Below are positions 1 through 6,928 of a stretch of DNA of 10,329 nt, one piece after another (position 1 is the first letter of the stretch; each line of letters opens with the position of its first letter). The stretch lies in NCBI GenBank assembly GCA_017396725.1, contig JAFQLA010000067.1, positions 1 to 10,329 on the forward strand, written 5' to 3'. The notes below the pieces were generated by a model. It made no database searches. It was not told where the DNA came from and saw nothing but the letters and a program-made list of their open reading frames with translations. Source of the stretch: Oscillospiraceae bacterium (GTDB lineage Bacteria; Bacillota_A; Clostridia; Oscillospirales; Oscillospiraceae). Both the position numbers and the translations under genes were made by a program.

Positions 1-747
1 GTGATCCGCACGCTGCTGGTCCAAAATCTGGGTCTGCAGCTGGGAAGCTTCGATATCGCAGGCCTTATCTACTATGTCCTTAATATCCCGCTTTTCCTCA
101 TCGCTTTCAAGGAACTGGGCAAGGCTTTTGTGGGCAAAACCCTGGTCTGCACCACCGCCAGCACCCTTTTCCTCTCCATCATCCCCATCCCCGCAACCCC
201 TCTTGTCAGCGATCCCCTTACCTGCTGTCTTTTGGGCAGCATTTGCTTCGGCACCGGCGCAGGTCTCGCTCTGACCTGCGGCTGCAGCGGCGGCGGTCTG
301 GATATCGTGGGGCTTTGCCTCACCAAGCGGGGCACAGGCTTTACCGTGGGGCGCTTCTCTTTGAGCTTCAATGCCCTGCTCTATATCCTCTGTTTCTTCC
401 TTTTCGATGTGACCACCGTGATCTATTCCGTCATCTACATGGTCTTCACTTCCATCCTTGTGGACCGCTCTCACCAGCAGACCATCAATGTGCAGGTGCT
501 GATCTTCACCAAAAACGATTCTGATGAACTGCCCCGCGAGATCATGGACCGCACGGGCCGCGGCGTCACCTACTGGGAAGGTGTCGGCGCTTATACGCAG
601 GAAGGCGTCCGCATCCTCTGCGTCTGCGTTTCCAAGTACGAGATCGATGATCTGAGGGCCACCGTCCGCGCCGTGGATCCCAACGCCTTTTTCACTGTGC
701 AGGAAGGTATCGGTATCACAGGCAACTTCCTGAAAAAACTGGGATAA
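1..747 (+). CDS. YitT-family membrane protein, 5'-truncated by window edge
   Basis: C-terminal part (248 codons) of a YitT/DUF161 integral membrane protein with a C-terminal DUF2179 domain; no transport substrate is established for this family. Hydrophobic segments lie near residues 20-36, 48-64, 74-93 and 120-153. The glycine-rich motif GCSGGGLDIVG (94-104) matches the GATTGGTEL motif of the paralogue at 1591-2463. A soluble alpha/beta domain follows (about 162-240) with the DUF2179 hallmark GRGVT...GVGAYT (187-199) and the strand VDPNAFFTV (225-233). Aligning the glycine motifs suggests about 40 N-terminal residues, including the first membrane helix, lie before base 1, so the GTG at base 1 is probably an internal Val codon. 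A strong terminator follows 3 nt after the stop. Family assignment is firm; cellular role unknown. Confidence 0.9.
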   Translation: MIRTLLVQNLGLQLGSFDIAGLIYYVLNIPLFLIAFKELGKAFVGKTLVCTTASTLFLSIIPIPATPLVSDPLTCCLLGSICFGTGAGLALTCGCSGGGLDIVGLCLTKRGTGFTVGRFSLSFNALLYILCFFLFDVTTVIYSVIYMVFTSILVDRSHQQTINVQVLIFTKNDSDELPREIMDRTGRGVTYWEGVGAYTQEGVRILCVCVSKYEIDDLRATVRAVDPNAFFTVQEGIGITGNFLKKLG

Positions 748-750
748 AAT

Positions 751-785
751 AAAAAGCTCCGCTTGAAATCAAGCGGAGCTTTTTT
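751..785 (+). terminator. Rho-independent terminator of the YitT gene, probably bidirectional
   Basis: Perfect 15-bp inverted repeat, 751-765 pairing with 770-784, with a 4-nt loop (AAAT). The core AGCTCCGCTTG is GC-rich and the outer stem is A/T, so a T-run follows the hairpin on either strand. It starts 3 nt after the stop at 747. Read on the minus strand it would also serve as a backup terminator for the tRNA coming from the other side. Confidence 0.95.
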
Positions 786-789
786 ATGG

Positions 790-826
790 CAAAAGAAAAA
801 CCCCAAACGCATTTGCGTTCAGGGTT
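790..826 (-). terminator. Rho-independent terminator of tRNA-Gly
   Basis: On the minus strand, bases 826-815 (AACCCTGAACGC) pair with 810-799 (GCGTTTGGGGTT) as a 12-bp stem with two G-T wobbles and a 4-nt loop, followed by TTTCTTTT. The stem begins at the base right after the encoded CCA of the tRNA, so the tRNA 3' end abuts the terminator. It faces the YitT terminator in a tail-to-tail arrangement. Confidence 0.88.
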
Positions 827-902
827 TGGAGCGGGCGACGAGGCTCGAACTCGCTACCTCCACCTTGGCAAGGTGGCGCTCTACCGGATGAGCTACGCCC
901 GC
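827..902 (-). tRNA. tRNA-Gly: tRNA-Gly (anticodon GCC), CCA encoded
   Basis: A 76-nt cloverleaf on the minus strand. The acceptor stem GCGGGCG (902-896) pairs with CGCCCGC (837-831). The D-arm is GCTC...GAGC. The anticodon stem CCACC/GGTGG holds loop TTGCCAA, giving anticodon GCC for GGC/GGU glycine codons. The T-arm is GCGAG-TTCGAGC-CTCGT, followed by discriminator T and an encoded CCA. A sigma-A promoter lies immediately upstream and a hairpin terminator directly downstream, so it is a free-standing single tRNA unit. All stems pair; the identity is certain. Confidence 0.98.
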
Positions 903-914
903 GGAACATGGATA

Positions 915-943
915 AGTATAGCAAAGGCCCAATCCTTTGTCAA
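915..943 (-). promoter_or_regulatory. Sigma-A promoter of tRNA-Gly
   Basis: On the minus strand, -35 TTGACA (943-938, 6/6) and -10 TATACT (920-915, 5/6) are separated by exactly 17 nt. Start of transcription is expected near 908, leaving a 5' leader of only about 5 nt before the mature tRNA end at 902. The spacer carries an inverted repeat CAAAGG-N6-CCTTTG (922-939) that may be chance. Confidence 0.92.
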
Positions 944-976
944 GGGTCTTTTTGCTATTTTCCATGTTTTTATTCT

Positions 977-1582
977 TTAATATCCCAGTTCTTCGTCGAT
1001 AAGGACCACTTCCATGTCCGCGCCCAGCATCTTTGTCCAAAGAACGCTGAGGCCGCAGCAGATGCGGTCGGGAGAAGCGCAGTCATAGCACTTATCCGCC
1101 TTGGCGGCACAGGGCGTTTTCAAACCCAGACGCACACAGTTTTTAGGGGCGGCAATATTACGGGCACGATGGAGCGCTTCTTCATATGTAGGGGCGATCT
1201 TATTCTTGCCCACCACAAAGTAAACCTTCTTATGGCCGTACAGCGCGGCGGAAATACGGTTGCCCGTACCGTCGATATTGATGATCTCACCCGTTTCAGC
1301 AAGGCCGTTTACAGAGAGGAGATAGACATCCGCGCTCTGGGCGGCAAGCAGCACATCGGCCTTGGTCTTCCCTTCGGGAATGGCCCAATGCCAGTAAATC
1401 TCGTTATGGGCGGCAAGACTTTCACCAAGGCACATGTCTTTCAGGGTAACAGAACCGCCAAGGCCTACGCTGACGCCGTCGATCTCACGGTTGAGATAAT
1501 CTGCCGCCTCTTTTGCCGCGGCAAAAACAGAAACGCAAAAGCCTCTTTTTTCGAGCGCTTCCTTCACTTTTTCAAAGCCCAT
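977..1582 (-). CDS. LUD-domain protein (lactate-utilisation / DUF1121 type)
   Basis: A 201-aa cytosolic protein of the LUD_dom family (PF02589), the fold shared by LutB and LutC. Recognised by GLGGSVTLKDM (40-50), NGLAETGEIINIDGTGNRISA (92-112), the strand VYFVVGKNKI (120-129) and RARNIAAPKN (139-148). This is the small stand-alone form; it has no ferredoxin-like domain, so a role in lactate oxidation is not implied. The C-terminal third has a cysteine cluster, C158-x6-C165-x2-C168-x6-C175-C176, typical of this subfamily and suggestive of metal binding (inference). Last gene of the topoisomerase operon: 8 nt after the YitT stop, with AGGAGG overlapping that stop. No clear terminator lies between its stop and the tRNA promoter. 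Family confident; substrate unknown. Confidence 0.88.
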   Translation of the reverse strand: MGFEKVKEALEKRGFCVSVFAAAKEAADYLNREIDGVSVGLGGSVTLKDMCLGESLAAHNEIYWHWAIPEGKTKADVLLAAQSADVYLLSVNGLAETGEIINIDGTGNRISAALYGHKKVYFVVGKNKIAPTYEEALHRARNIAAPKNCVRLGLKTPCAAKADKCYDCASPDRICCGLSVLWTKMLGADMEVVLIDEELGY

Positions 1583-1586
1583 AATT

Positions 1587-1593
1587 CCTCCTA
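1587..1593 (-). promoter_or_regulatory. Ribosome binding site of the LUD gene, fused to the YitT stop codon
   Basis: The minus-strand sequence TAGGAGG sits 4 nt before the LUD ATG, and its first three bases are the TAG stop of the upstream YitT gene (1593-1591). Ribosomes ending YitT therefore finish on the next gene's Shine-Dalgarno sequence, which predicts translational coupling. Confidence 0.9.
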
Positions 1594-2463
1594 CAATTCG
1601 TCGGGCGAGTATTCGCCGAATCCTTCGCCCAGCACTTCATATGCCTCACAAACCACAAAAAACGCCTTCTGGTCCACTTCCATCACCGCCTGCTTGATGG
1701 GCACGATTTCCGCGCGGCGGCAAACGGTAAAGATCACCTGCGTCTCTTTGCCGCGGTAACCGCTGACGCTTTGCAGGCGGGTGAGACCGAAGTCCATCTT
1801 CAAAAGCATGGCGCCGATTTCTTCATGCTTATCGCTCATGATATATACCGCTTTTGCTGCCTTGCCGCCGTAGATCACCCAGTCCATAGCCTGAGAGGAA
1901 ACGAAAATGGCCAGCACGCCGTAAAGCGCGTTTTCCAGATGACCGAAGGCGATAGAGTGCAGCGCAATGACCACAAAGTCGATGATCATGCATAGTCTCC
2001 CCATGGAAAGCGTACCGAAGCGGCGCTTCAAAAGCCGCGCCAAAAGCTCCGTGCCGCCGGTGGTGGCGCCGGCGCGCATCATGATGCCCACAGAGGCGCT
2101 CAGCAGCGCGCCGCCGTACAAGCAGGCCAGCAGCGGATCCATCGCCTCGAAGGTCACGACAGCGCCCATGGTGTCGATCACTACGGAACTGAAGAACATG
2201 GCAAAAAGGGAGGAAAGCAGCAGCCCCACGCCAAAGCGGCGCATGCCAAGGATAAACAAAGGCGTATTGAGCACCACCAGCACCGTACCTACGGAAATAA
2301 AGGGCAGATACGCGTTTATGATCTGACCCACACCGGTAAACCCGCCAAATGCCAGGTCGTTGGGCACGAAAAACCAGTTAAAGCTCAAAGCGTACAGCAG
2401 ACAGGCTACCGTTACTAAAAAGTAGGTTTTCAGAATTTTGCCAAAGGGAATGGTTTTTTTCAT
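1591..2463 (-). CDS. YitT-family membrane protein with DUF2179 domain
   Basis: Full-length 290-aa member of the YitT family (PF02588 plus DUF2179/PF10035), the usual length. Residues 11-34 form the first membrane helix, followed by the conserved AFGGFTGVGQI (38-48). Further hydrophobic segments lie at about 57-75, 79-98, 109-129 and 155-175, with the glycine motif GATTGGTEL at 132-140. The C-terminal soluble DUF2179 domain spans about 206-282 and ends with the family signature YEVLGEGFG (275-283). The start is supported by GAGGAA about 6 nt upstream. It lies 22 nt after the ParC-like gene and is translationally coupled to the LUD gene. Its cotranscription with topoisomerase genes does not by itself say what it transports or senses. 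A paralogue occupies 1-747. Confidence 0.93.
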   Translation of the reverse strand: MKKTIPFGKILKTYFLVTVACLLYALSFNWFFVPNDLAFGGFTGVGQIINAYLPFISVGTVLVVLNTPLFILGMRRFGVGLLLSSLFAMFFSSVVIDTMGAVVTFEAMDPLLACLYGGALLSASVGIMMRAGATTGGTELLARLLKRRFGTLSMGRLCMIIDFVVIALHSIAFGHLENALYGVLAIFVSSQAMDWVIYGGKAAKAVYIMSDKHEEIGAMLLKMDFGLTRLQSVSGYRGKETQVIFTVCRRAEIVPIKQAVMEVDQKAFFVVCEAYEVLGEGFGEYSPDEL

Positions 2464-2485
2464 AGAATTCCTCGGTATTTTAAAA

Positions 2486-4726
2486 TCAGATGAGGCTCAG
2501 CTGCTTATCGTCGCTGTCCTCTTCCTTTAAAAGCGCGCCGGCCGCGGGGATGGTACGGCCGCGATAACGGGTGAAGTTGGAGATACCCGTTTCCGCCGGC
2601 AGGCAGAGGCGATCCAGCGTGTGCTTCTTTTTCGCCGTCAGCACGGAAACACCCTGACTTGCGCGGGTGGATTTTGCGCCGATAAGGGCAGTATTGACGA
2701 TGAGCACGCGAGGCTCAGTGGAATAGAGCGCCACCTCGCAGTCTTCCTCGATGGGAAGGATGGAACGCAGGGGACTCTTGTCGCAATACGCACCGGTAAG
2801 GCGGCGGCGGTTGGAAAGGGTCTTGTAGGCACTCAGCTCGATTTTTGCCACCTTGCCGTTTTCAAAGGCAAAGAGCAGCCAGCCTGCGTACTTGCCGGGC
2901 AGCATGAAATAAATGACATTTTCATTTTCTTCCATACCCAGCTTGGCAGGCAGATAATCGCCCAGAACGGAGGCTTTGGAGTCTTCAAACTCGCTCAGCC
3001 GCGCCTTATAGACCTGCGCCTTATCGGTAAAGACCATGATCTCGGCAGCGCTGGTGGTCTCAAAGGTCCACTTCACCGCGTCGCCTTCTTTCACCTTCTG
3101 CTCGCCGCTCATGCGCAGAGACTGGGGCGTGATCTTCTTAAGATAGCCCTCGCGGGTGACAAAGAGATGCACGGGATATTCTTCCACATGTTCCTCTTCA
3201 TCGTATTCTTCCACTTCGTGGCCGTAAATAATCTCGGTGCGGCGGGGCTCGGCGTACTTTTTCTTCACATTTTCCAGTTCACCGATGATGATCTTTTTAA
3301 TGCGCTGGGGCTTGGAGAGCACATCCTCCAGATCGTCGATCTCATCCCGCAGGGCTTCAGTTTCCGCCACGCGCTTGAGGATATATTCCTTATTGATGTT
3401 GCGCAGCTTGATTTCCGCCACATATTCCGCCTGCACCTGATCGATGCCAAAGCCGATCATCAGATTGGGGATAACTTCGGCTTCCTCTTCCGTTTCGCGG
3501 ATGATTTGGATGGCCTTATCGATATCCAGCAAAATGCGCTTAAGGCCTTTCAGGAGGTGCAGCTTTTCCTTTTTCTTGGAAACGGTAAAGTACACTCTGC
3601 GGCGAACGGATTCGCTGCGCCACGCGCACCACTCTTCCAGAAGTTCCCGCACGCCCATGACTTTGGGCATGCCCGCAATGAGGATATTGAAGTTGCAGCT
3701 GAAAGTATCCTGCAGAGGCGTCATCTTATAGAGCTTCGCCATGAGCTTATCGGGATCCACGCCGCGCTTTAAGTCAATGGTCAGCTTGAGACCGGAAAGG
3801 TCGGTCTCATCGCGCATATCGCTGATCTCCTTGAGCTTGCCCGCCTTTACCAGTTCCGCCACCTTGTCCATAATGACTTCGGCAGAGGTGGAATAGGGGA
3901 TCTCGTAGACCTCAATGAGGTTTTCGGATTTTACATAGCGGTATCTCGCCCGCACCTTCACGCCGCCGCGGCCCGTGCGATAAATCTCACCCAGCGCCTG
4001 CGGATCGCAGATCAGCTCGCCGCCGGTGGAAAAATCAGGAGCAAGGAGCGTGCTGGCGATATCATGATCGGGATTTTTGAGATAGGCAATGGTAGTGTCG
4101 CACACCTCGCCAAGGTTGAAGCCGCAGGTCTGGGAGGCCATACCGACGGCGATACCCTGATTGGCGGACACCAGCACATTGGGGAAAGTGGTGGGCAGCA
4201 GCGAGGGTTCCTTCATGGTATTATCGTAGTTATCCACGAAATCCACCGCGTCAAAATCCAGATCGCGGAAAAGCTCCGCAGAGATGGCGGAAAGCTTTGC
4301 CTCGGTATAACGGGAAGCCGCCCAAGCCATATCGCGGGAATAAACCTTACCGAAGTTACCCTTGGAGTCTACAAAGGGGTGCAGCAGCGCGCCGTAACCC
4401 TTGGAAAGGCGCACCATGGTATCATAGATGGCCGCGTCACCGTGGGGATTGAGGCGCATGGTCTGACCCACGATGTTGGCAGACTTGGTGCGTCCGCCGG
4501 TGAGAAGGCCCATCTTGTACATGGTATAGAGGAGCTTGCGGTGGCTGGGCTTGAAACCGTCGATCTCGGGGATGGCACGGGAGACAATGACGCTCATGGC
4601 ATAGGGCATGTAGTTGGTCTCCAGTGTTTCGCAGATGGGCTGCTCCATCACCTCGCCCCGAAGTCCCATGACATTGGGGTTATTCACTTTGGGCTTATTT
4701 TCATCAATTACTTTCTTTTTTGCCAT
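2486..4726 (-). CDS. parC: Type IIA topoisomerase subunit A (ParC/GyrA-like), divergent
   Basis: 746-aa DNA breakage-reunion subunit of a type IIA topoisomerase. Winged-helix core at about 30-145 with catalytic pair R139-Y140 in AASRYTEAKLS; the tyrosine forms the covalent bond to DNA. PHGDAAIYDT (94-103) is the quinolone-pocket helix, with Ala98 where E. coli GyrA has Ser83 and Asp102 for Asp87. GIAVGMAS (191-198) is conserved, but the usual IPPHN is TCGFN (200-204). Tower and coiled-coil region at about 210-490. The C-terminal pinwheel repeats (about 518-725, e.g. LFVTREGYLKKI, LFAFENGKVAKI) are recognisable, with no GyrA box (QRRGGxG), so I favour a topoisomerase IV-like decatenase over a supercoiling gyrase (inference). 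An acidic tail ends in QLSLI. It lies 29 nt after the ParE-like gene, with AAGGA 9 nt before the ATG. The symbol is by family; it is clearly not the housekeeping gyrA. Confidence 0.92.
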   Translation of the reverse strand: MAKKKVIDENKPKVNNPNVMGLRGEVMEQPICETLETNYMPYAMSVIVSRAIPEIDGFKPSHRKLLYTMYKMGLLTGGRTKSANIVGQTMRLNPHGDAAIYDTMVRLSKGYGALLHPFVDSKGNFGKVYSRDMAWAASRYTEAKLSAISAELFRDLDFDAVDFVDNYDNTMKEPSLLPTTFPNVLVSANQGIAVGMASQTCGFNLGEVCDTTIAYLKNPDHDIASTLLAPDFSTGGELICDPQALGEIYRTGRGGVKVRARYRYVKSENLIEVYEIPYSTSAEVIMDKVAELVKAGKLKEISDMRDETDLSGLKLTIDLKRGVDPDKLMAKLYKMTPLQDTFSCNFNILIAGMPKVMGVRELLEEWCAWRSESVRRRVYFTVSKKKEKLHLLKGLKRILLDIDKAIQIIRETEEEAEVIPNLMIGFGIDQVQAEYVAEIKLRNINKEYILKRVAETEALRDEIDDLEDVLSKPQRIKKIIIGELENVKKKYAEPRRTEIIYGHEVEEYDEEEHVEEYPVHLFVTREGYLKKITPQSLRMSGEQKVKEGDAVKWTFETTSAAEIMVFTDKAQVYKARLSEFEDSKASVLGDYLPAKLGMEENENVIYFMLPGKYAGWLLFAFENGKVAKIELSAYKTLSNRRRLTGAYCDKSPLRSILPIEEDCEVALYSTEPRVLIVNTALIGAKSTRASQGVSVLTAKKKHTLDRLCLPAETGISNFTRYRGRTIPAAGALLKEEDSDDKQLSLI

Positions 4727-4755
4727 AGTAGAAAGTCCTTATCCTTATTCGTATC

Positions 4756-6759
4756 TTAAGAAATGTCCGCAAGATCCAGGAAACGGTAGCCTTCGTTGGC
4801 GATATAGTCCTTTCTGCCCTGCAGGTTATCACCCAGCAGCAGTTCAAAGACTTCCGCCGTGCGCGCGGCATCTTCCGGCATGACTTTAATGAGCCGTCTC
4901 GTTTCGGGATTCATGGTGGTCATCCACATCATGTCGGGTTCGTTTTCACCAAGACCCTTGGAGCGCTGCACGCTATACTTCTTGCCTTCCAGCTCACGGC
5001 AGATCTCTGCCTTTTCCTTTTCCGTATAGGCAAACCAGGTCTTTTCCGTGGACTTTTCCTTGTAGGTGATCTCGAAGAGGGGCGTTTCGGCGATGTAAAC
5101 ATACCCTTCACGGATCAGCGTGGGGCAAAGACGGTAGATCATGGTGAGGATCAGCGTGCGGATCTGGAAGCCGTCCACATCGGCGTCCGAACAGAGGACG
5201 ATCTTGCTCCAGCGGAGATTGTTGATATCAAACTGGTTGAGATCCTTCATGCTCTTGTGCTGCACTTCCACGCCGCAGCCAAGGACCTTGATGAGATCGG
5301 TGATGACTTCGCTTTGGAAAATGCGGGCATAGTCCACCTTCAAACAGTTGAGGATCTTGCCGCGGACGGGCATCAGGCCCTGGAACTCCGCGTCACGGGA
5401 CTGCTTGCAGGCGCCCAGCGCGGAGTCACCCTCCACGATATAGAGTTCACGGCGGGCAATATCCTTGGTGCGGCAGTCCACGAATTTCTTTACACGGTTG
5501 CCGATATCGATCTTTTCCGTCAGCTTCTTCTTGATGTTAAGACGGGCCTTTTCCGCGCTTTCACGGCTGCGCTTGTTCACCAGCACCTGTTCGGCGATCT
5601 TCTCGGCATCCAGCCGGTTTTCGATGAAATAGACCTCCAGAGAGCTCTTGAGGAACTCCGTCATCGCCTCCTGCACGAACTTATTGGTGATAGCCTTTTT
5701 GGTCTGGTTTTCGTAAGAGGTCTGTGTAGAGAAGTTATTGGAAACGAGGACGAGACAATCCTGCACATCGGCAAAGGTGATCTTGCTCTCGCTCTTTTGA
5801 TACTTGTTCTGCTGGCGGAGATAAGCGTCAATAGCGGAAACAAAGGCGCTGCGGGTAGCCTTTTCGGGGCTGCCGCCATGCTCCAGCCAGCTGGAGTTGT
5901 GGTAATGCTCCACCACATTCACTTTATTGGAAAAAGCAACGCTGACGCTGAGCTTTACCTTGTATTCAGGCTTATCCTCACGGTCGCGGCCGCGGCGCTC
6001 GGTTTCAAAGAACACAGGGGGCGTCAGGGAGTCTTCCCCTGCCAGCTCACGGACATAGTCGCGGATACCGTTTTCATACACGAAATCCTCTTCGCGGAAC
6101 TTGCCGCCCTCTTCCCAGCGGAAGCGGAAGGTAACGCCGGCATTGACCACTGCCTGGCGCTTGAGAACATCGGTAAAATACTCTTCAGGAATGCGGATAT
6201 CGGTAAATACATCCAGATCCGGCAGCCAGCGGATGGTGGTGCCGGTGCGCTTTTTGTTGTGGGTCAGCTCGCTCTTGGTAAGGCCGCCCACATTCTCGCC
6301 CTTTTCAAAATGCAGATGATATTCCATACCGTCACGGCAGACGGTAACATCCATGTAGCGGGAGGCATACTGGGTAGCACAGGAACCAAGGCCGTTGAGG
6401 CCAAGGGAGTATTCATAGTTATCGCCGGCAAGGTTATTGTACTTGCCGCCGGCATAAAGTTCACAGAAGACCAGCTCCCAGTTGTAGCGCCCCTCTTTTT
6501 CGTTCCACTCCACAGGGCAGCCGCGGCCGTTATCGGCAACCTCGATAGAACCGTCGGCATAGCGGGTGACGGTAATGACATTGCCGTGGCCTTCGCGGGC
6601 CTCGTCGATAGAGTTGCTGAGGATCTCAAAAACGGCATGCTGGCAGCCTTCCAACCCATCGGAACCGAAAATAACGCCCGGGCGTTTGCGGACGCGGTCA
6701 GCTCCCTTCAGGGAGGAAATACTCTCATTGCCGTAATCTTTCTTTGCGCTTTTTGCCAT
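4756..6759 (-). CDS. parE: Type IIA topoisomerase subunit B (ParE/GyrB-like), divergent
   Basis: 667-aa ATPase subunit partnering the ParC-like protein. N-terminal GHKL ATPase: E45 and N49 in FEILSNSIDEA, D76-NGRG, and the phosphate loop GLNGLG (120-125), where canonical GyrB/ParE has GLHGVG. Transducer QTK loop at 352-354, with K354 the expected gamma-phosphate contact. Toprim domain: E443 in VEGDSALGACKQ, PVRGKILN (464-471), DADVDG (525-530). The C-terminal signature RSKGLGE (599-605) and TTMNPETRRL (614-623) are present. No long insert, so length is ParE-like. I start at 6759 rather than an in-frame ATG at 6822: AAAGGAGG lies 5 nt upstream of 6759, family homology begins there, and 6822 lies inside the -35 box of the promoter. 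First gene of the four-gene operon. Confidence 0.93.
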   Translation of the reverse strand: MAKSAKKDYGNESISSLKGADRVRKRPGVIFGSDGLEGCQHAVFEILSNSIDEAREGHGNVITVTRYADGSIEVADNGRGCPVEWNEKEGRYNWELVFCELYAGGKYNNLAGDNYEYSLGLNGLGSCATQYASRYMDVTVCRDGMEYHLHFEKGENVGGLTKSELTHNKKRTGTTIRWLPDLDVFTDIRIPEEYFTDVLKRQAVVNAGVTFRFRWEEGGKFREEDFVYENGIRDYVRELAGEDSLTPPVFFETERRGRDREDKPEYKVKLSVSVAFSNKVNVVEHYHNSSWLEHGGSPEKATRSAFVSAIDAYLRQQNKYQKSESKITFADVQDCLVLVSNNFSTQTSYENQTKKAITNKFVQEAMTEFLKSSLEVYFIENRLDAEKIAEQVLVNKRSRESAEKARLNIKKKLTEKIDIGNRVKKFVDCRTKDIARRELYIVEGDSALGACKQSRDAEFQGLMPVRGKILNCLKVDYARIFQSEVITDLIKVLGCGVEVQHKSMKDLNQFDINNLRWSKIVLCSDADVDGFQIRTLILTMIYRLCPTLIREGYVYIAETPLFEITYKEKSTEKTWFAYTEKEKAEICRELEGKKYSVQRSKGLGENEPDMMWMTTMNPETRRLIKVMPEDAARTAEVFELLLGDNLQGRKDYIANEGYRFLDLADIS

Positions 6760-6764
6760 GTCGG

Positions 6765-6772
6765 CCTCCTTT
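6765..6772 (-). promoter_or_regulatory. Ribosome binding site fixing the ParE-like start
   Basis: AAAGGAGG on the minus strand, 5 nt before the ATG at 6759. It decides between this start and the longer in-frame ATG at 6822, which has no such site and lies upstream of the predicted transcription start. Confidence 0.9.
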
Positions 6773-6793
6773 AAATAAGGGCATATATAGTGT

Positions 6794-6822
6794 ATTTTAT
6801 CCCATTTCCACCACAATGGCAA
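6794..6822 (-). promoter_or_regulatory. Sigma-A promoter of the topoisomerase-YitT-LUD operon
   Basis: Minus strand: -35 TTGCCA (6822-6817, 5/6) and -10 TAAAAT (6799-6794, 5/6) with a 17-nt spacer. Transcription should begin near 6787, giving a leader of about 28 nt with the ribosome binding site in it. No attenuator or riboswitch fits in so short a leader. Confidence 0.8.
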
Positions 6823-6928
6823 GTATTCTTCCGCGAAAGCCTTTCATTTTCAGGGAAAGCGCGATAAGTTATCACCTTGTACCGCAAATAACAGATATGC
6901 AACCTGAAAAAAGATTGATTTTACTGGG

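Noticed and set aside
751..826. Two back-to-back inverted repeats as a CRISPR or REP-type element
   Set aside because: The two hairpins differ in sequence, and each has a T-run at the end of the gene it follows; they are simple facing terminators.
908..1759. Plus-strand open frame running over the LUD gene
   Set aside because: Starts within the tRNA promoter region and spans two overlapping real genes on the other strand; no domain recognised.
2621..3772. Plus-strand open frame (383 codons) antisense to the ParC-like gene
   Set aside because: Same reason: shadow of a well-supported gene, with low-complexity composition rich in His, Leu, Ala and Gly and no family motif.
5257..6774. Long plus-strand open frame (505 codons) antisense to the ParE-like gene
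   Set aside because: It covers a gene with complete GHKL and Toprim motifs on the other strand, has no recognisable domain, and is the expected mirror frame of GC-biased third codon positions.
6760..6822. Longer N-terminus for the ParE-like protein (21 extra residues)
   Set aside because: The upstream ATG lies in the -35 box of the predicted promoter and lacks a ribosome binding site; 6759 has AAAGGAGG at ideal spacing.
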